From contig NZ_MBTF01000039.1 of NCBI RefSeq assembly GCF_002013915.1, forward strand, positions 62,001-126,000: a stretch of 64,000 nt of DNA, read 5' to 3'. This stretch comes from Mucilaginibacter pedocola (GTDB taxonomy: Bacteria > Bacteroidota > Bacteroidia > Sphingobacteriales > Sphingobacteriaceae). The notes under the pieces are model-generated. The model made no database searches. It was not told the origin of the DNA and saw only the letters and a list, made by a program, of their open reading frames with translations. Shown here in pieces: positions 1 to 8,600 of the stretch (position 1 is the first letter of the stretch; the number at the start of each line of letters is the position of its first letter). The translations under genes and the position numbers were made by a program.

Positions 1-585
1 ACATTTGAAGACCTTCACCATGCAATTAACCAATCTATTGGTTACAACCCTGAATACCCTTCTTCTTTTTATATCAGTAACGACCAGTGGATGAAAGGTG
101 AGGAATTTACTTACCTGCCCAACCAAAAACGTATTGACAGGAAGATACTGTTAATGGACAAGGTAAAACTGAGCAGCCAGATAGACGATCCGCATCAAAA
201 GTTTTACTATACCTTCAATTTCGACAGGCCTTTTGATTTCCATGTGGAATTGAAGCAGATTATCCTCAACGAAACCGCAGGCGCTACTTACCCGCTGGTA
301 GTACGTACCGTGGGCGAGGCTCCAAAGCAATTTGGTAACGTGTTTAACCCGGCAGCAGCAGCCGCAGCAGCAACTACCGAAGAGGAAGACCTGGACTTCC
401 TGAACGAAATGGCCTACAACCACGACGATGCCGACGATTTTTCGGAAGTTACGGATAGCGATAGCACTGACGATTCTGAAGAAAAAGATGAAGAGGGCGA
501 AGAAGACGAATTTGGCTTCGGCGACGATGACAACTACGAAGACGACGACCGTGGCGGACGCGGCGGCCGTAATGACGATTATTAA
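1..585 (+). CDS. pRiA4b ORF-3-like protein, C-terminal part (start outside window)
   Basis: The frame is open from the first base, so this is the 3' part of a gene that starts upstream; the first internal Met is at 91. The visible part resembles the plasmid pRiA4b ORF-3-like / IS1096 passenger TnpR-like fold common in Bacteroidota: TFEDLHHAINQSIGY at the very start, then FYISNDQW, YTFNFDRPFDFHVEL and YPLVVRTVGEAPKQFG. After that the protein changes character: a run of seven alanines, then about 65 residues dominated by Asp and Glu, ending in a short Gly/Arg patch (RGGRGGR) and NDDY. The acidic tail is probably disordered and could contact basic proteins or nucleic acid. The molecular role of this family is unknown to me. 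A strong hairpin follows the stop. Confidence 0.75.
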   Translation, partial: TFEDLHHAINQSIGYNPEYPSSFYISNDQWMKGEEFTYLPNQKRIDRKILLMDKVKLSSQIDDPHQKFYYTFNFDRPFDFHVELKQIILNETAGATYPLVVRTVGEAPKQFGNVFNPAAAAAAATTEEEDLDFLNEMAYNHDDADDFSEVTDSDSTDDSEEKDEEGEEDEFGFGDDDNYEDDDRGGRGGRNDDY

Positions 586-594
586 TATTGTTTG

Positions 595-688
595 AATATC
601 GAATGATGAACTTCGAACACCGAATTTCGAAGTTCATCATTTTCTTTACTTCGAAATTCATTATTCGGCATTCGGTGTTCGATATTTT
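595..688. repeat. Word-type inverted repeat between the first gene and miaA
   Basis: The spacer is built from variants of the words TTCGAAnTTC, GAACACCGAAT and CGATATT, first in one orientation and then reverse-complemented. AATATCGAA and CGAACACCGAAT on the left mirror ATTCGGTGTTCGATATT on the right. Inside it lies a perfect 16-bp stem (602-617 with 626-641). It is one of the word-type inverted repeats described under findings. Confidence 0.7.
602..641 (+). terminator. Perfect 16-bp hairpin after the first gene
   Basis: Bases 602-617 and 626-641 are perfect reverse complements with an 8-nt loop, and the stem is followed by TTTCTTTAC. It begins 16 nt after the stop codon of the upstream gene. 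The T-tract is weak, so it may act as a terminator or as an mRNA 3'-end stabiliser. Confidence 0.55.
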
Positions 689-699
689 TCCTTTCAATT

Positions 700-1608
700 A
701 TGAGCACCACCCCTACCCTCATCGTAATCGCTGGCCCTACTGCCTCCGGTAAAACAGCAGCAGCTATTCAACTGGCTCAGCACTTTAATACCGCAGTGGT
801 ATCGGCCGATTCGAGGCAGTTTTTCAGGGAGATGAGTATTGGCACGGCAAAACCCAATGCCGAAGAGCTTGCAGCCGCACCGCATTATTTTATCAATTCA
901 CATTCTATTCAGGAAAGCTTTTCGGTTGGCGATTTCGAGCGGCAGGGCCTCGCTTTGTTGGAGGAGTTGTTTCAACAGCACTCGGTAGTAATATTGGCAG
1001 GCGGCTCAGGTTTATACATTAAGGCCATTTGCGAAGGTTTTGACGACCTGCCCACCGCCAACGATGAAATACGCGACAGGCTAAATGCCGAATTAGCTGA
1101 AAAAGGCATCGCGCACCTGCAGGAGCGCTTAAAACTTGCAGACCCGGTATATTATGCAGAAGTGGATATAAACAACCCACAGCGCCTGATAAGGGCTTTA
1201 GATGTATACGAGAGCACTGGAATCCCCTTCTCATCTTTCCGTACGGCGCAAACCCGTAAACGCACCTTCAACATTATTAAACTGGGGATGGATATGCCGC
1301 GCGAAGCCCTTTACGACCGTATTAACCGCCGGGTTGATATCATGGTAAACGATGGCTTGATAGAAGAAGTGCAGGCGCTACTCCCATACCGTCATTTAAA
1401 CGCCCTGAACACCGTTGGCTACAGCGAACTATTCGACTACTTCGACGGCAAAAACGATCTGCCTACTGCCATAGCCCTCATTAAACAAAACACCCGCCGT
1501 TTCGCCAAACGCCAAATGACCTGGTTCAGGAAAGATAAGGATATTGTTTGGGTTGATGCCTTGGGAGATGGGTTATTGGAGGAGATGTTGAAGGTAGTGG
1601 AAAAGTAG
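700..1608 (+). CDS. miaA: tRNA dimethylallyltransferase
   Basis: MiaA transfers a dimethylallyl group to N6 of A37 in tRNAs that read UNN codons; the product is usually methylthiolated later by MiaB. The 302-residue protein has the normal length. Visible motifs are the P-loop GPTASGKT (residues 12-19), DSRQ (37-40), the substrate loop GTAKP (48-52), GGSGLY (101-106), and NTRRFAKRQMTWFRKD near the C-terminus, the conserved basic tRNA-contact stretch. The start MSTTPTLIVIAG is the natural one because the P-loop follows at the usual distance. It is transcribed alone in this window, downstream of a hairpin-rich spacer. Confidence 0.96.
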   Translation: MSTTPTLIVIAGPTASGKTAAAIQLAQHFNTAVVSADSRQFFREMSIGTAKPNAEELAAAPHYFINSHSIQESFSVGDFERQGLALLEELFQQHSVVILAGGSGLYIKAICEGFDDLPTANDEIRDRLNAELAEKGIAHLQERLKLADPVYYAEVDINNPQRLIRALDVYESTGIPFSSFRTAQTRKRTFNIIKLGMDMPREALYDRINRRVDIMVNDGLIEEVQALLPYRHLNALNTVGYSELFDYFDGKNDLPTAIALIKQNTRRFAKRQMTWFRKDKDIVWVDALGDGLLEEMLKVVEK

Positions 1609-1705
1609 TCCGAACAGAGTAAAAACATAACTCCCCCTTTATAGCTATCTTGTTGGTATAAGCATAAATTTCAGCTTTCGGTGAACTAATTGCTATATTA
1701 CGTTT

Positions 1706-2155
1706 ATGCACCTAAAACATTATCCATTCTTTAACAGAAATGATCATCACGACTATGAATTTTATAGCATTGGGCCAAAAGGAAGAATCAAAAAAATGGT
1801 TACGTTCTCGCTCATCCCCAATCTCGAATTTACAGCCTATAATTTAGCTTTCGGTGATCTAAATATGCAAACAGGCCAGTTAGATGATAAAGCAAATAGC
1901 AATAACGATGATAGAGACATAGTGCTGGCTACTGTTGCTAACACTGTATTAGAATTTAGCAAATATCACAACCGCCCATACATTTATGCAACGGGAAGCA
2001 CGTCGTCGCGTACAAGATTGTATCAAATGGGCATAGCGGGTTTATGGGAAGAAATCAGCACGAACTTTGAGGTATTTGGGCTAAAAAACGATATTTGGTA
2101 TGAATTTGAACCCAATAACACTAACTATGAGGCTTTTTTGGTTAAACAGAGATAA
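1706..2155 (+). CDS. DUF6934 family protein
   Basis: This 149-residue soluble protein has the pattern of the Bacteroidota-restricted DUF6934 family: an opening like LKHYPF, then YEFYSIGPKGRIKK, YNLAFGD, VLATVANTVLEF, the signature YATGSTSSRTRLYQMGI, FEVFGL and the closing YEAFLVKQR. No catalytic residues are evident and no function is established. Family members are typically found in genome-variable spots, often beside a short partner ORF, and that is the case here (a 52-residue ORF starts 28 nt after the stop). A toxin-antitoxin-like or accessory role is possible but is only inferred from this arrangement. Confidence 0.8.
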   Translation: MHLKHYPFFNRNDHHDYEFYSIGPKGRIKKMVTFSLIPNLEFTAYNLAFGDLNMQTGQLDDKANSNNDDRDIVLATVANTVLEFSKYHNRPYIYATGSTSSRTRLYQMGIAGLWEEISTNFEVFGLKNDIWYEFEPNNTNYEAFLVKQR

Positions 2156-2183
2156 TTAACTAAATTTGATAAAAGCGAAAGAC

Positions 2184-2342
2184 ATGGCAACGATGATAAA
2201 AAATACGGCCGTTAACAAAAACTCTAATAAAGGGTCAAATGCTGCTTCGATCAAAAGCCATGCTAATGATGCTGTGGTATTAAAAAAAGTAGAAGAAGCC
2301 TCGAAAACTCTTCAAAGAGTTGGGCTCCCTGTTCAAAAGTAA
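2184..2342 (+). CDS. Small basic protein downstream of DUF6934
   Basis: ATG at 2184 opens a 52-codon frame ending with TAA at 2340-2342. The product begins MATMIKNTAVNKNSNKG and ends TLQRVGLPVQK; it is rich in Lys, Asn, Ser and Ala and has a predicted helical stretch (DAVVLKKVEEASKTLQRV). It has no Cys and no signal peptide. It lies 28 nt downstream of the DUF6934 gene in the same direction, so the two are probably co-transcribed. I do not recognise a family. Evidence that it is coding is its position, its clean start and stop, and its amphipathic helix. Confidence 0.5.
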   Translation: MATMIKNTAVNKNSNKGSNAASIKSHANDAVVLKKVEEASKTLQRVGLPVQK

Positions 2343-2430
2343 CTTCGCTATGCTGTCCAGCACAACGTTTTGTGAAGCACGCTGTTTCGCACTTATTGCA
2401 AACCGCTGACTGCAAATTGCCAATCCCAGA

Positions 2431-3294
2431 CTACTCCTCCAGCAAACTCTGCAGGTAAGCCCCGTAACCGCTTTTAATATATTTCTGCACCAACACTTTT
2501 AGTTGTGCATCGTCAATGTAGCCCATTTCGTAGGCAACTTCTTCTATACACCCAATTTTGCGCGACTGGCGTTTTTCTATTACGCGTACAAATTCGGTAG
2601 CATCGCTTAATGAGTCGAAGGTGCCGGTATCCAGCCAGGCGGTGCCGCGGTCCATTACGCCTACATTCAGGTTGCCTTGCTCCAGGTAAACACGGTTTAC
2701 GTCGGTTATTTCGTATTCGCCGCGGGGCGATGGTTGTATGTTTTTGGCTATCTCTACTACGCTGTTGCCGTAAAAATACAACCCGGGTACGGCATACTTT
2801 GATTTTGGAACGGCAGGTTTTTCTTCGATAGATATCGCACGAAAGTTGGTATCAAATTCCACTACACCGTAACGCTCCGGGTCGGCAACAGGGTAAGCAA
2901 AAATGGCAGCACCATCTACATCATTAAAGCTTTGTACCAATTTGCTGAAACCTGAGCCGTAGAAAATGTTATCACCTAATACCAGTGCTACTTTATCGTT
3001 GCCAATAAAATCGGCACCGATCACAAAAGCCTGGGCAAGACCGTTCGGCTTTTCTTGTATGGCATATTCAAATTTGCAGCCTATTTCTTCACCAGTACCC
3101 AGCAGGCGCACAAAGCCGGGATTATCCTCGGGTGTGGTGATGATCAATATCTCATTTATCCCTGCCAGCATTAAAACCGATAAGGGGTAATATATCATCG
3201 GCTTATCGTAAATTGGCATTAGCTGTTTGCTTATTGCCTTGGTAATGGGGTAAAGCCTTGTACCCGAACCGCCTGCTAATATGATACCCTTCAT
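2431..3294 (-). CDS. rfbA: Glucose-1-phosphate thymidylyltransferase
   Basis: RfbA makes dTDP-glucose from glucose-1-phosphate and dTTP, the first step toward dTDP-L-rhamnose. The 287-residue protein starts MKGIILAGGSGTRLYP, the nucleotide-binding signature, followed by KQLMPIYDKPMIYYPL, LVLGDNIFYG, IEEKP, and GTAWLDTGTFDSL; all are diagnostic of the RmlA class. It is the last gene of a minus-strand group fcl, rfbD, rfbA, with 16 nt between it and rfbD. RfbB and RfbC are not in the window and must be encoded elsewhere. Confidence 0.95.
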   Translation of the reverse strand: MKGIILAGGSGTRLYPITKAISKQLMPIYDKPMIYYPLSVLMLAGINEILIITTPEDNPGFVRLLGTGEEIGCKFEYAIQEKPNGLAQAFVIGADFIGNDKVALVLGDNIFYGSGFSKLVQSFNDVDGAAIFAYPVADPERYGVVEFDTNFRAISIEEKPAVPKSKYAVPGLYFYGNSVVEIAKNIQPSPRGEYEITDVNRVYLEQGNLNVGVMDRGTAWLDTGTFDSLSDATEFVRVIEKRQSRKIGCIEEVAYEMGYIDDAQLKVLVQKYIKSGYGAYLQSLLEE

Positions 3295-3310
3295 GGTGGT
3301 GATAATGTGT

Positions 3311-4174
3311 TTAGTTTTGTTGTTTTATTTTGCCTATACAAACTTTCAGGCTATCGCGCCAATACGGTACTTCAATACCGAACGTAGTTTTTATTTTGGT
3401 TTTATCCATTACCGAATACTGCGGCCTGGTTGCCTTTGTGGGGTAACCGCTGGTAGGGATAGGTATAACTTTTACTTCGGTGCCCGATAGGTCGAATATT
3501 GCTTTAGAGAAATCGTACCACGAAGCAATACCTTCGTTACTGTAGTGGTAAATGCCATAGGCCGTGCTGCCCGATGTGATGATGGTGATAATGCAATCTG
3601 CCAGATCTATAGCGTAAGTTGGCGTACCGGCCTGGTCGGCTATGATTTTTAACTCCGGGCGTTCGCTGCCCAGTTTAAGCATGGTTTTAACGTAGTTATT
3701 GGCAAACTCCGAGTATAGCCATGCTGTGCGTACAATAAAATACTTATCGGTCAGCGGCGGTATAACTTTCTCGCCATCCAATTTGGTTTGGCCATATACA
3801 CTAATAGGCAGGGTTTCATCTTCTTCGGTAAGCGGAGATGATATATCGCCTTTAAACACAAAATCTGTTGATACCTGTATTAGCGTGGTGCCATGCTCGC
3901 CGCATAGTTTGGCTATATTCTCAACACCGGTTTTATTTATTTTTTCGGCAAGCTCGGTTTCGTCTTCGGCTTTATCTACCGCAGTGTAGGCAGCGCAGTT
4001 AACCGCGTAAGCGGGTTTGTGCTTATCAAACAGTTTGGCCAGCCCTTCTACATCCAATATATTGGCCTCTGTTTCGTCGGGGAAGATAAAAAAGTCGAGG
4101 TTTTTATCAGCAGCTAATTTTTTAAAGCATTGCCCCAGTTGCCCAGAAGCGCCAAAGATGATAGTTTTAGTCAT
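3311..4174 (-). CDS. rfbD: dTDP-4-dehydrorhamnose reductase
   Basis: RfbD reduces dTDP-4-dehydro-L-rhamnose to dTDP-L-rhamnose with NAD(P)H, the final step of the pathway. The 287-residue extended short-chain reductase has the N-terminal Rossmann motif FGASGQLGQ, NCAAYTAVDKAE, the STDFVF segment, and the catalytic Tyr-Lys pair in YGQTKLDGE. C-terminal ATRPQYSVMD matches the substrate-binding part of RmlD. It sits between fcl and rfbA, so the three genes plausibly supply activated deoxysugars for surface polysaccharide or protein glycans. Confidence 0.95.
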   Translation of the reverse strand: MTKTIIFGASGQLGQCFKKLAADKNLDFFIFPDETEANILDVEGLAKLFDKHKPAYAVNCAAYTAVDKAEDETELAEKINKTGVENIAKLCGEHGTTLIQVSTDFVFKGDISSPLTEEDETLPISVYGQTKLDGEKVIPPLTDKYFIVRTAWLYSEFANNYVKTMLKLGSERPELKIIADQAGTPTYAIDLADCIITIITSGSTAYGIYHYSNEGIASWYDFSKAIFDLSGTEVKVIPIPTSGYPTKATRPQYSVMDKTKIKTTFGIEVPYWRDSLKVCIGKIKQQN

Positions 4175-4233
4175 TTAGAGAGTGATATGGTGTTTAACCG
4201 CAGTGCTAACACTTTTCGGAATGTTTTGTTTGG

Positions 4234-5169
4234 TTACCGCTCGGTATGTTTTACCAAAAAATCCTGATAGGCCATTTGTATACCGTCTTCCAGTTGGGTG
4301 GAGTATTTCCAGCCTTTTTCGGCTAATTTGGTAACGTCCATCAATTTGCGGGGCGTACCATCGGGCTTGCTGGTATCAAAATCAATTGTGCCTTCGTAGC
4401 CAATTACCTTCTTTACCAGGTAAGCCAAGTCCTTAATGCTTATTTCGGTGCCGCTGCCAATGTTTACCAGGCCCGGCTCGTTGTAATTCTGCATCAGGTA
4501 GTAGCAGGCTTCGGCCAGGTCATCGGCAAATAAAAATTCGCGTAAGGGCGTACCTGTACCCCAAATAGTTACTGTTGGCAGGTTTTGCTCTTTAGCTTCG
4601 TGAAAGCGGCGTATCATGGCCGGCAGCACGTGCGAGTTTTGCGGATGGTAATTGTCATTATACCCATACAGGTTTGTAGGCATTACCGATATATAGTTGC
4701 AGCCGTATTGTGCACGGTAAGCATCGCACATTTTTATACCGGCAATTTTGGCTATGGCGTAGGGTTCGTTGGTTGGTTCCAGCAAGCCGGTAAGCAGGTA
4801 ATCCTCTTTAAGCGGCTGCGGTGCCAATTTTGGGTATATACAGCTCGACCCTAAAAACATCAGTTTTTTCACCCCGTTGAGGTGCGAGTTTTGGATAACG
4901 TTATTCTGTATCATCAGGTTATCATACAAAAACTCGGCGCGGTAGGTATTATTGGCCACAATACCCCCTACTTTGGCAGCCGCCAAAAACACGTAATCGG
5001 GTTTTGTTGTAGCAAAAAACTCAGCAACCTGTTGCTGATCGCGCAGATCGATCTCGCTTGATGTACGGGTAATGAAGTTGGTGAAACCCTCCTTTTCCAA
5101 CTTGCGATGAATGGCAGAACCCACCATTCCACGGTGACCGGCAATATATATTTTTGAATCTTTATTCAT
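4234..5169 (-). CDS. fcl: GDP-L-fucose synthase
   Basis: This enzyme epimerises and reduces GDP-4-keto-6-deoxymannose to GDP-L-fucose. The 311-residue protein has the Rossmann motif IAGHRGMVGSA, the family-specific LGSSCIYPKLAPQPLKE, the catalytic YAIAKIAG (Tyr-xxx-Lys), PTNLYGYNDNYHP and REFLFADDLA. The gene for its substrate-forming partner (gmd) is not visible here. It is first in the minus-strand group with rfbD and rfbA, 59 nt upstream of rfbD. A word-type inverted repeat separates it from DUF3467. Confidence 0.95.
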   Translation of the reverse strand: MNKDSKIYIAGHRGMVGSAIHRKLEKEGFTNFITRTSSEIDLRDQQQVAEFFATTKPDYVFLAAAKVGGIVANNTYRAEFLYDNLMIQNNVIQNSHLNGVKKLMFLGSSCIYPKLAPQPLKEDYLLTGLLEPTNEPYAIAKIAGIKMCDAYRAQYGCNYISVMPTNLYGYNDNYHPQNSHVLPAMIRRFHEAKEQNLPTVTIWGTGTPLREFLFADDLAEACYYLMQNYNEPGLVNIGSGTEISIKDLAYLVKKVIGYEGTIDFDTSKPDGTPRKLMDVTKLAEKGWKYSTQLEDGIQMAYQDFLVKHTER

Positions 5170-5174
5170 TTCTT

Positions 5175-5260
5175 TTAGTCAATAGTCGATGGTCCATAGA
5201 CCATAGTAAAGAAAACGCCCATACAAACCATGGACCATCGACCATGGGCTATGGACTAAG
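5175..5260. repeat. Word-type inverted repeat between DUF3467 and fcl
   Basis: The words GTCGATGGTCCAT and CCATAGACCATAG on the left are mirrored by ATGGACCATCGAC and CTATGGAC on the right; 5185-5197 and 5230-5242 are a perfect 13-bp pair, and TTAGTC/GACTAA at the ends extends it. The same vocabulary recurs at 46033-46077. It follows the DUF3467 gene and precedes fcl on the minus strand. Confidence 0.75.
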
Positions 5261-5262
5261 AA

Positions 5263-5583
5263 TTACGCTTGCCCTATCGGCCCACCAAAATTCATGGGGA
5301 AACCCGGTGCGCCGCCCTGGCCGTTGTCTACTTTAATGCGGCCATTGGCTGCTTCAAATTTCTCAACGTTGTCTTCCAATGCGCTTAACAGCCTTTTAGC
5401 GTGTTCGGGGGTTAATATTACACGCGATTTTACTTTGGCCTTAGGTACACCCGGCATTACCCGAATAAAATCGAGTACAAACTCGGATGTAGAATGGGTG
5501 ATGATGGCAAGGTTGGCATAAACACCTTCGGCCATCTCTTCCGACAGCTCGATGTTTATCTGGTTTTCGTTCTGTTCTTCCAT
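5263..5583 (-). CDS. DUF3467 family protein
   Basis: This 106-residue protein matches DUF3467: IELSEEMAEGVYANLAIITHSTSEFVLDFIRVMPG, then KAKVKSRVILTPEHAKRLLSALEDNVEKFE. The C-terminus is a Gly/Pro-rich tail (GGAPGFPMNFGGPIGQ). The family is small, soluble and of unknown function. In Bacteroidota it commonly follows rpoC, as it does here, 66 nt after the rpoC stop and behind a strong hairpin, so it could receive read-through transcription from the polymerase operon. Confidence 0.88.
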   Translation of the reverse strand: MEEQNENQINIELSEEMAEGVYANLAIITHSTSEFVLDFIRVMPGVPKAKVKSRVILTPEHAKRLLSALEDNVEKFEAANGRIKVDNGQGGAPGFPMNFGGPIGQA

Positions 5584-5595
5584 GGTACTAAAATA

Positions 5596-5627
5596 GCAAA
5601 GCCTTCTGTTTTCACAGAAGGCTTTGC
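5596..5627 (-). terminator. Terminator hairpin after rpoC
   Basis: 5596-5609 and 5614-5627 form a perfect 14-bp stem with a 4-nt loop, 22 nt past the rpoC stop; on the minus strand it is followed by TATTTTAG. It probably marks the end, or partial attenuation, of the rpoBC transcript ahead of DUF3467. Confidence 0.75.
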
Positions 5628-5649
5628 AAAAGTATTTAAAAAAACCTTA

Positions 5650-8600
5650 TTAAGCGTCTACTTCTTCGGTTTTTGAAGCCATCAGGCGGTCGAATTCTTC
5701 CTGAGAACCTACGCGGATATTTTCGTATTCGCGCAAACCGGTACCCGATGGAATTAAGTGGCCCACAATAACGTTCTCTTTCAAGCCAAGCATGTTATCG
5801 CGTTTACCGGCGATAGCTGCCTCGTTCAGTACTTTTGTAGTTTCCTGGAACGATGCTGCAGAGATGAACGATTTGGTACCTAACGATGCCCTGGTAATAC
5901 CTTGCAGCATCGGGCTCGAAGTTGCAGCAATTGCATCCCTCACCTCAACCAGCCTTGCATCACGGCGTTTCAGTATCGAGTTTTCGTCTCTCAACTTACG
6001 CAATGAGATGATCTGGCCTGCTTTAAGGGTTGTAGAATCGCCCGGCTCAACAACAACTTTCTTATCGAAGATCTCGTCGTTCTCTACCATGAAGTCCCAG
6101 CTATCAACAGCTTCCCTTTCAAGGAAACGGGTGTCACCTGCATCTTCAATAGCAACTTTCTGCATCATCTGGTGAACGATAACCTCAAAGTGCTTATCGT
6201 TAATTTTCACACCCTGTAAGCGGTAAACCTCTTGTATACCATTTACCAGGTACTCCTGCACAGCAGCAGGGCCTTTAATGGCAAGGATATCCGCAGGCGA
6301 GATAGAACCATCAGACAATGGCATACCAGCTTTCACAAAGTCGTTATCCTGTACAAGGATGTGTTTAGACAATGGCACCAGGTATTTTTTAACCTGTCCG
6401 TCTTTGCTCTCAATGGTGATCTCGCGGTTACCACGTTTCACGCCACCTAAAGTTACCACACCGTCAATCTCGGTTACTACTGCAGGGTTAGATGGGTTAC
6501 GTGCTTCAAATAGCTCGGTTACACGTGGTAAACCACCTGTAATATCTCGGGTTTTACCGGTTGAACGAGGAATTTTAGCAATAACCTGGCCTGTTTGTAG
6601 TTTTTCACCTTCTTCAACAGAAATGTGAGCACCTACCGGGATGTTGTATCCTTTTATAATATTGCCTTTGTTATCGGTAATTTGGATAACAGGGTTTTTA
6701 GTTTTATCCCTGGTATCGATAATTACTTTCTCACGGTGGCCTGTTTGCTCGTCGCTTTCTTCGCGGAAAGTGATGCCTTCCAATACTGCTTCGAATGTAG
6801 CAATACCGGCAAACTCTGATATGATAACCGCGTTGTACGGATCCCATGAACAGATACGGTCGCCTTTAGTGATCTTAGCACCATCTTTCACATACAGGTA
6901 TGAGCCGTATGGAATGTTGTTGGTAACGATAACTTTGTTAGTACCCGGCTCAATGATGCGGAACTCGCCCGAACGGCCTAATACAACGTCAACATCTTCT
7001 TCTTCAGTTTTGTAACCTACGGTACGTACGTTTTCAAACTCGATGATACCATCAAACTTAGCGTTGATCTGCGATTCTGCCGCGATGTTTGATGCGGTAC
7101 CACCCACGTGGAAGGTACGAAGTGTTAACTGTGTACCCGGCTCACCGATAGACTGTGCTGCAATTACACCCACTGCCTCGCCTTTTTGCACGCGTTTACC
7201 GCTTGCAAGGTTACGGCCGTAGCATAAGGTACAAACACCTCTGCGGCTTTCGCAGGTTAATACCGAACGTATCTCAACGCCTTCTAAAGGCGAGTTTTCA
7301 ATTTTCTTGGCAATTTCCTCGGTGATGTCCTGGCCCGCAGCAACAATAAGTTCGTTGGTGATAGGGTCATGCACATCATGCAAGGTAGTACGGCCTAAAA
7401 CGCGGTCGTATAGTGGCTCTACAATATCCTCGTTGTCTTTAAGGGCAGTTGTGTAAATACCACGCAGGGTACCGCAATCTACCTCGCCAACAATCATATC
7501 CTGGGCAACGTCATGCAAACGACGGGTTAGGTAACCAGCATCCGCAGTTTTCAACGCCGTATCCGCCAAACCTTTACGAGCACCGTGGGTAGAGATGAAG
7601 TACTCTAATACCGAAAGGCCTTCTTTAAAGTTTGATAAGATCGGGTTCTCGATGATCTCGCCACCCGAACCTGATTTTTGCGGTTTCGCCATCAAACCAC
7701 GCATACCTGCCAGCTGGCGGATCTGCTCTTTAGAACCACGTGCACCCGAGTCAAGCATCATGTAAACAGAGTTGAAGCCCTGGTTATCGGTGCTCAGGAT
7801 GTTCATCACATTCGCAGTTAAGCGGTTGTTGATACGGGTCCAGATATCGATGATTTGGTTGTAACGCTCGTTGTTGGTAATGAAACCCATGTTGTAGTTA
7901 TTCATTACCTCTTCTACTTCTTTAGAAGCCTGAGCAATCAGCGTTACTTTTTCCTCAGGGATATTGATATCCTTCAGGTTAAACGACAAACCACCCTGGA
8001 AGGCCATCCTAAAGCCTAACTCCTTAATATCATCAAGGAATTGTGCTGCACGGGCCATACCGGTATTTTTCACTACATCGCCAATGATGTCGCGCAGTGA
8101 TTTTTTGGTTAATAGCTCGTTGATGTATCCAACCTCTTCAGGCACGTGCTGGTTGAACAGTACGCGGCCTACAGTAGTATCAATCAGTTTAGTTACAATG
8201 CTGCCATCGCGCTCTTTAACACGGCCTTTTACTTTAATAAAGGCGTGCAGGTCTAATTTCTTCTCGTTGTAAGCGATGATAACCTCTTCGGCGGAGTAGA
8301 AAGTTAAGCCCTGGCCTTTTACCACACGGGTTTCATCTGTTTTACGGCCTTTGGTTATGTAGTACAAACCAAGCACCATGTCCTGAGAAGGTACCGTAAT
8401 TGGGGTACCGTTGGCAGGGTTTAAGATGTTGTGCGATGCAAGCATTAATACCTGGGCTTCCAAAATTGCTGCGTTACCAAGTGGTACGTGCACAGCCATC
8501 TGGTCACCGTCGAAATCCGCGTTGAATGCGGTACAGGTAAGCGGGTGCAATTGTATAGCTTTACCCTCAACCAATTTAGGTTGGAAGGCTTGTATACCCA

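Noticed and set aside
2343..2430. Remnant of the AACTGCC word family downstream of the small ORF
   Set aside because: Only one arm (CTGACTGCAAATTGCC) is visible and no mirrored partner is found.
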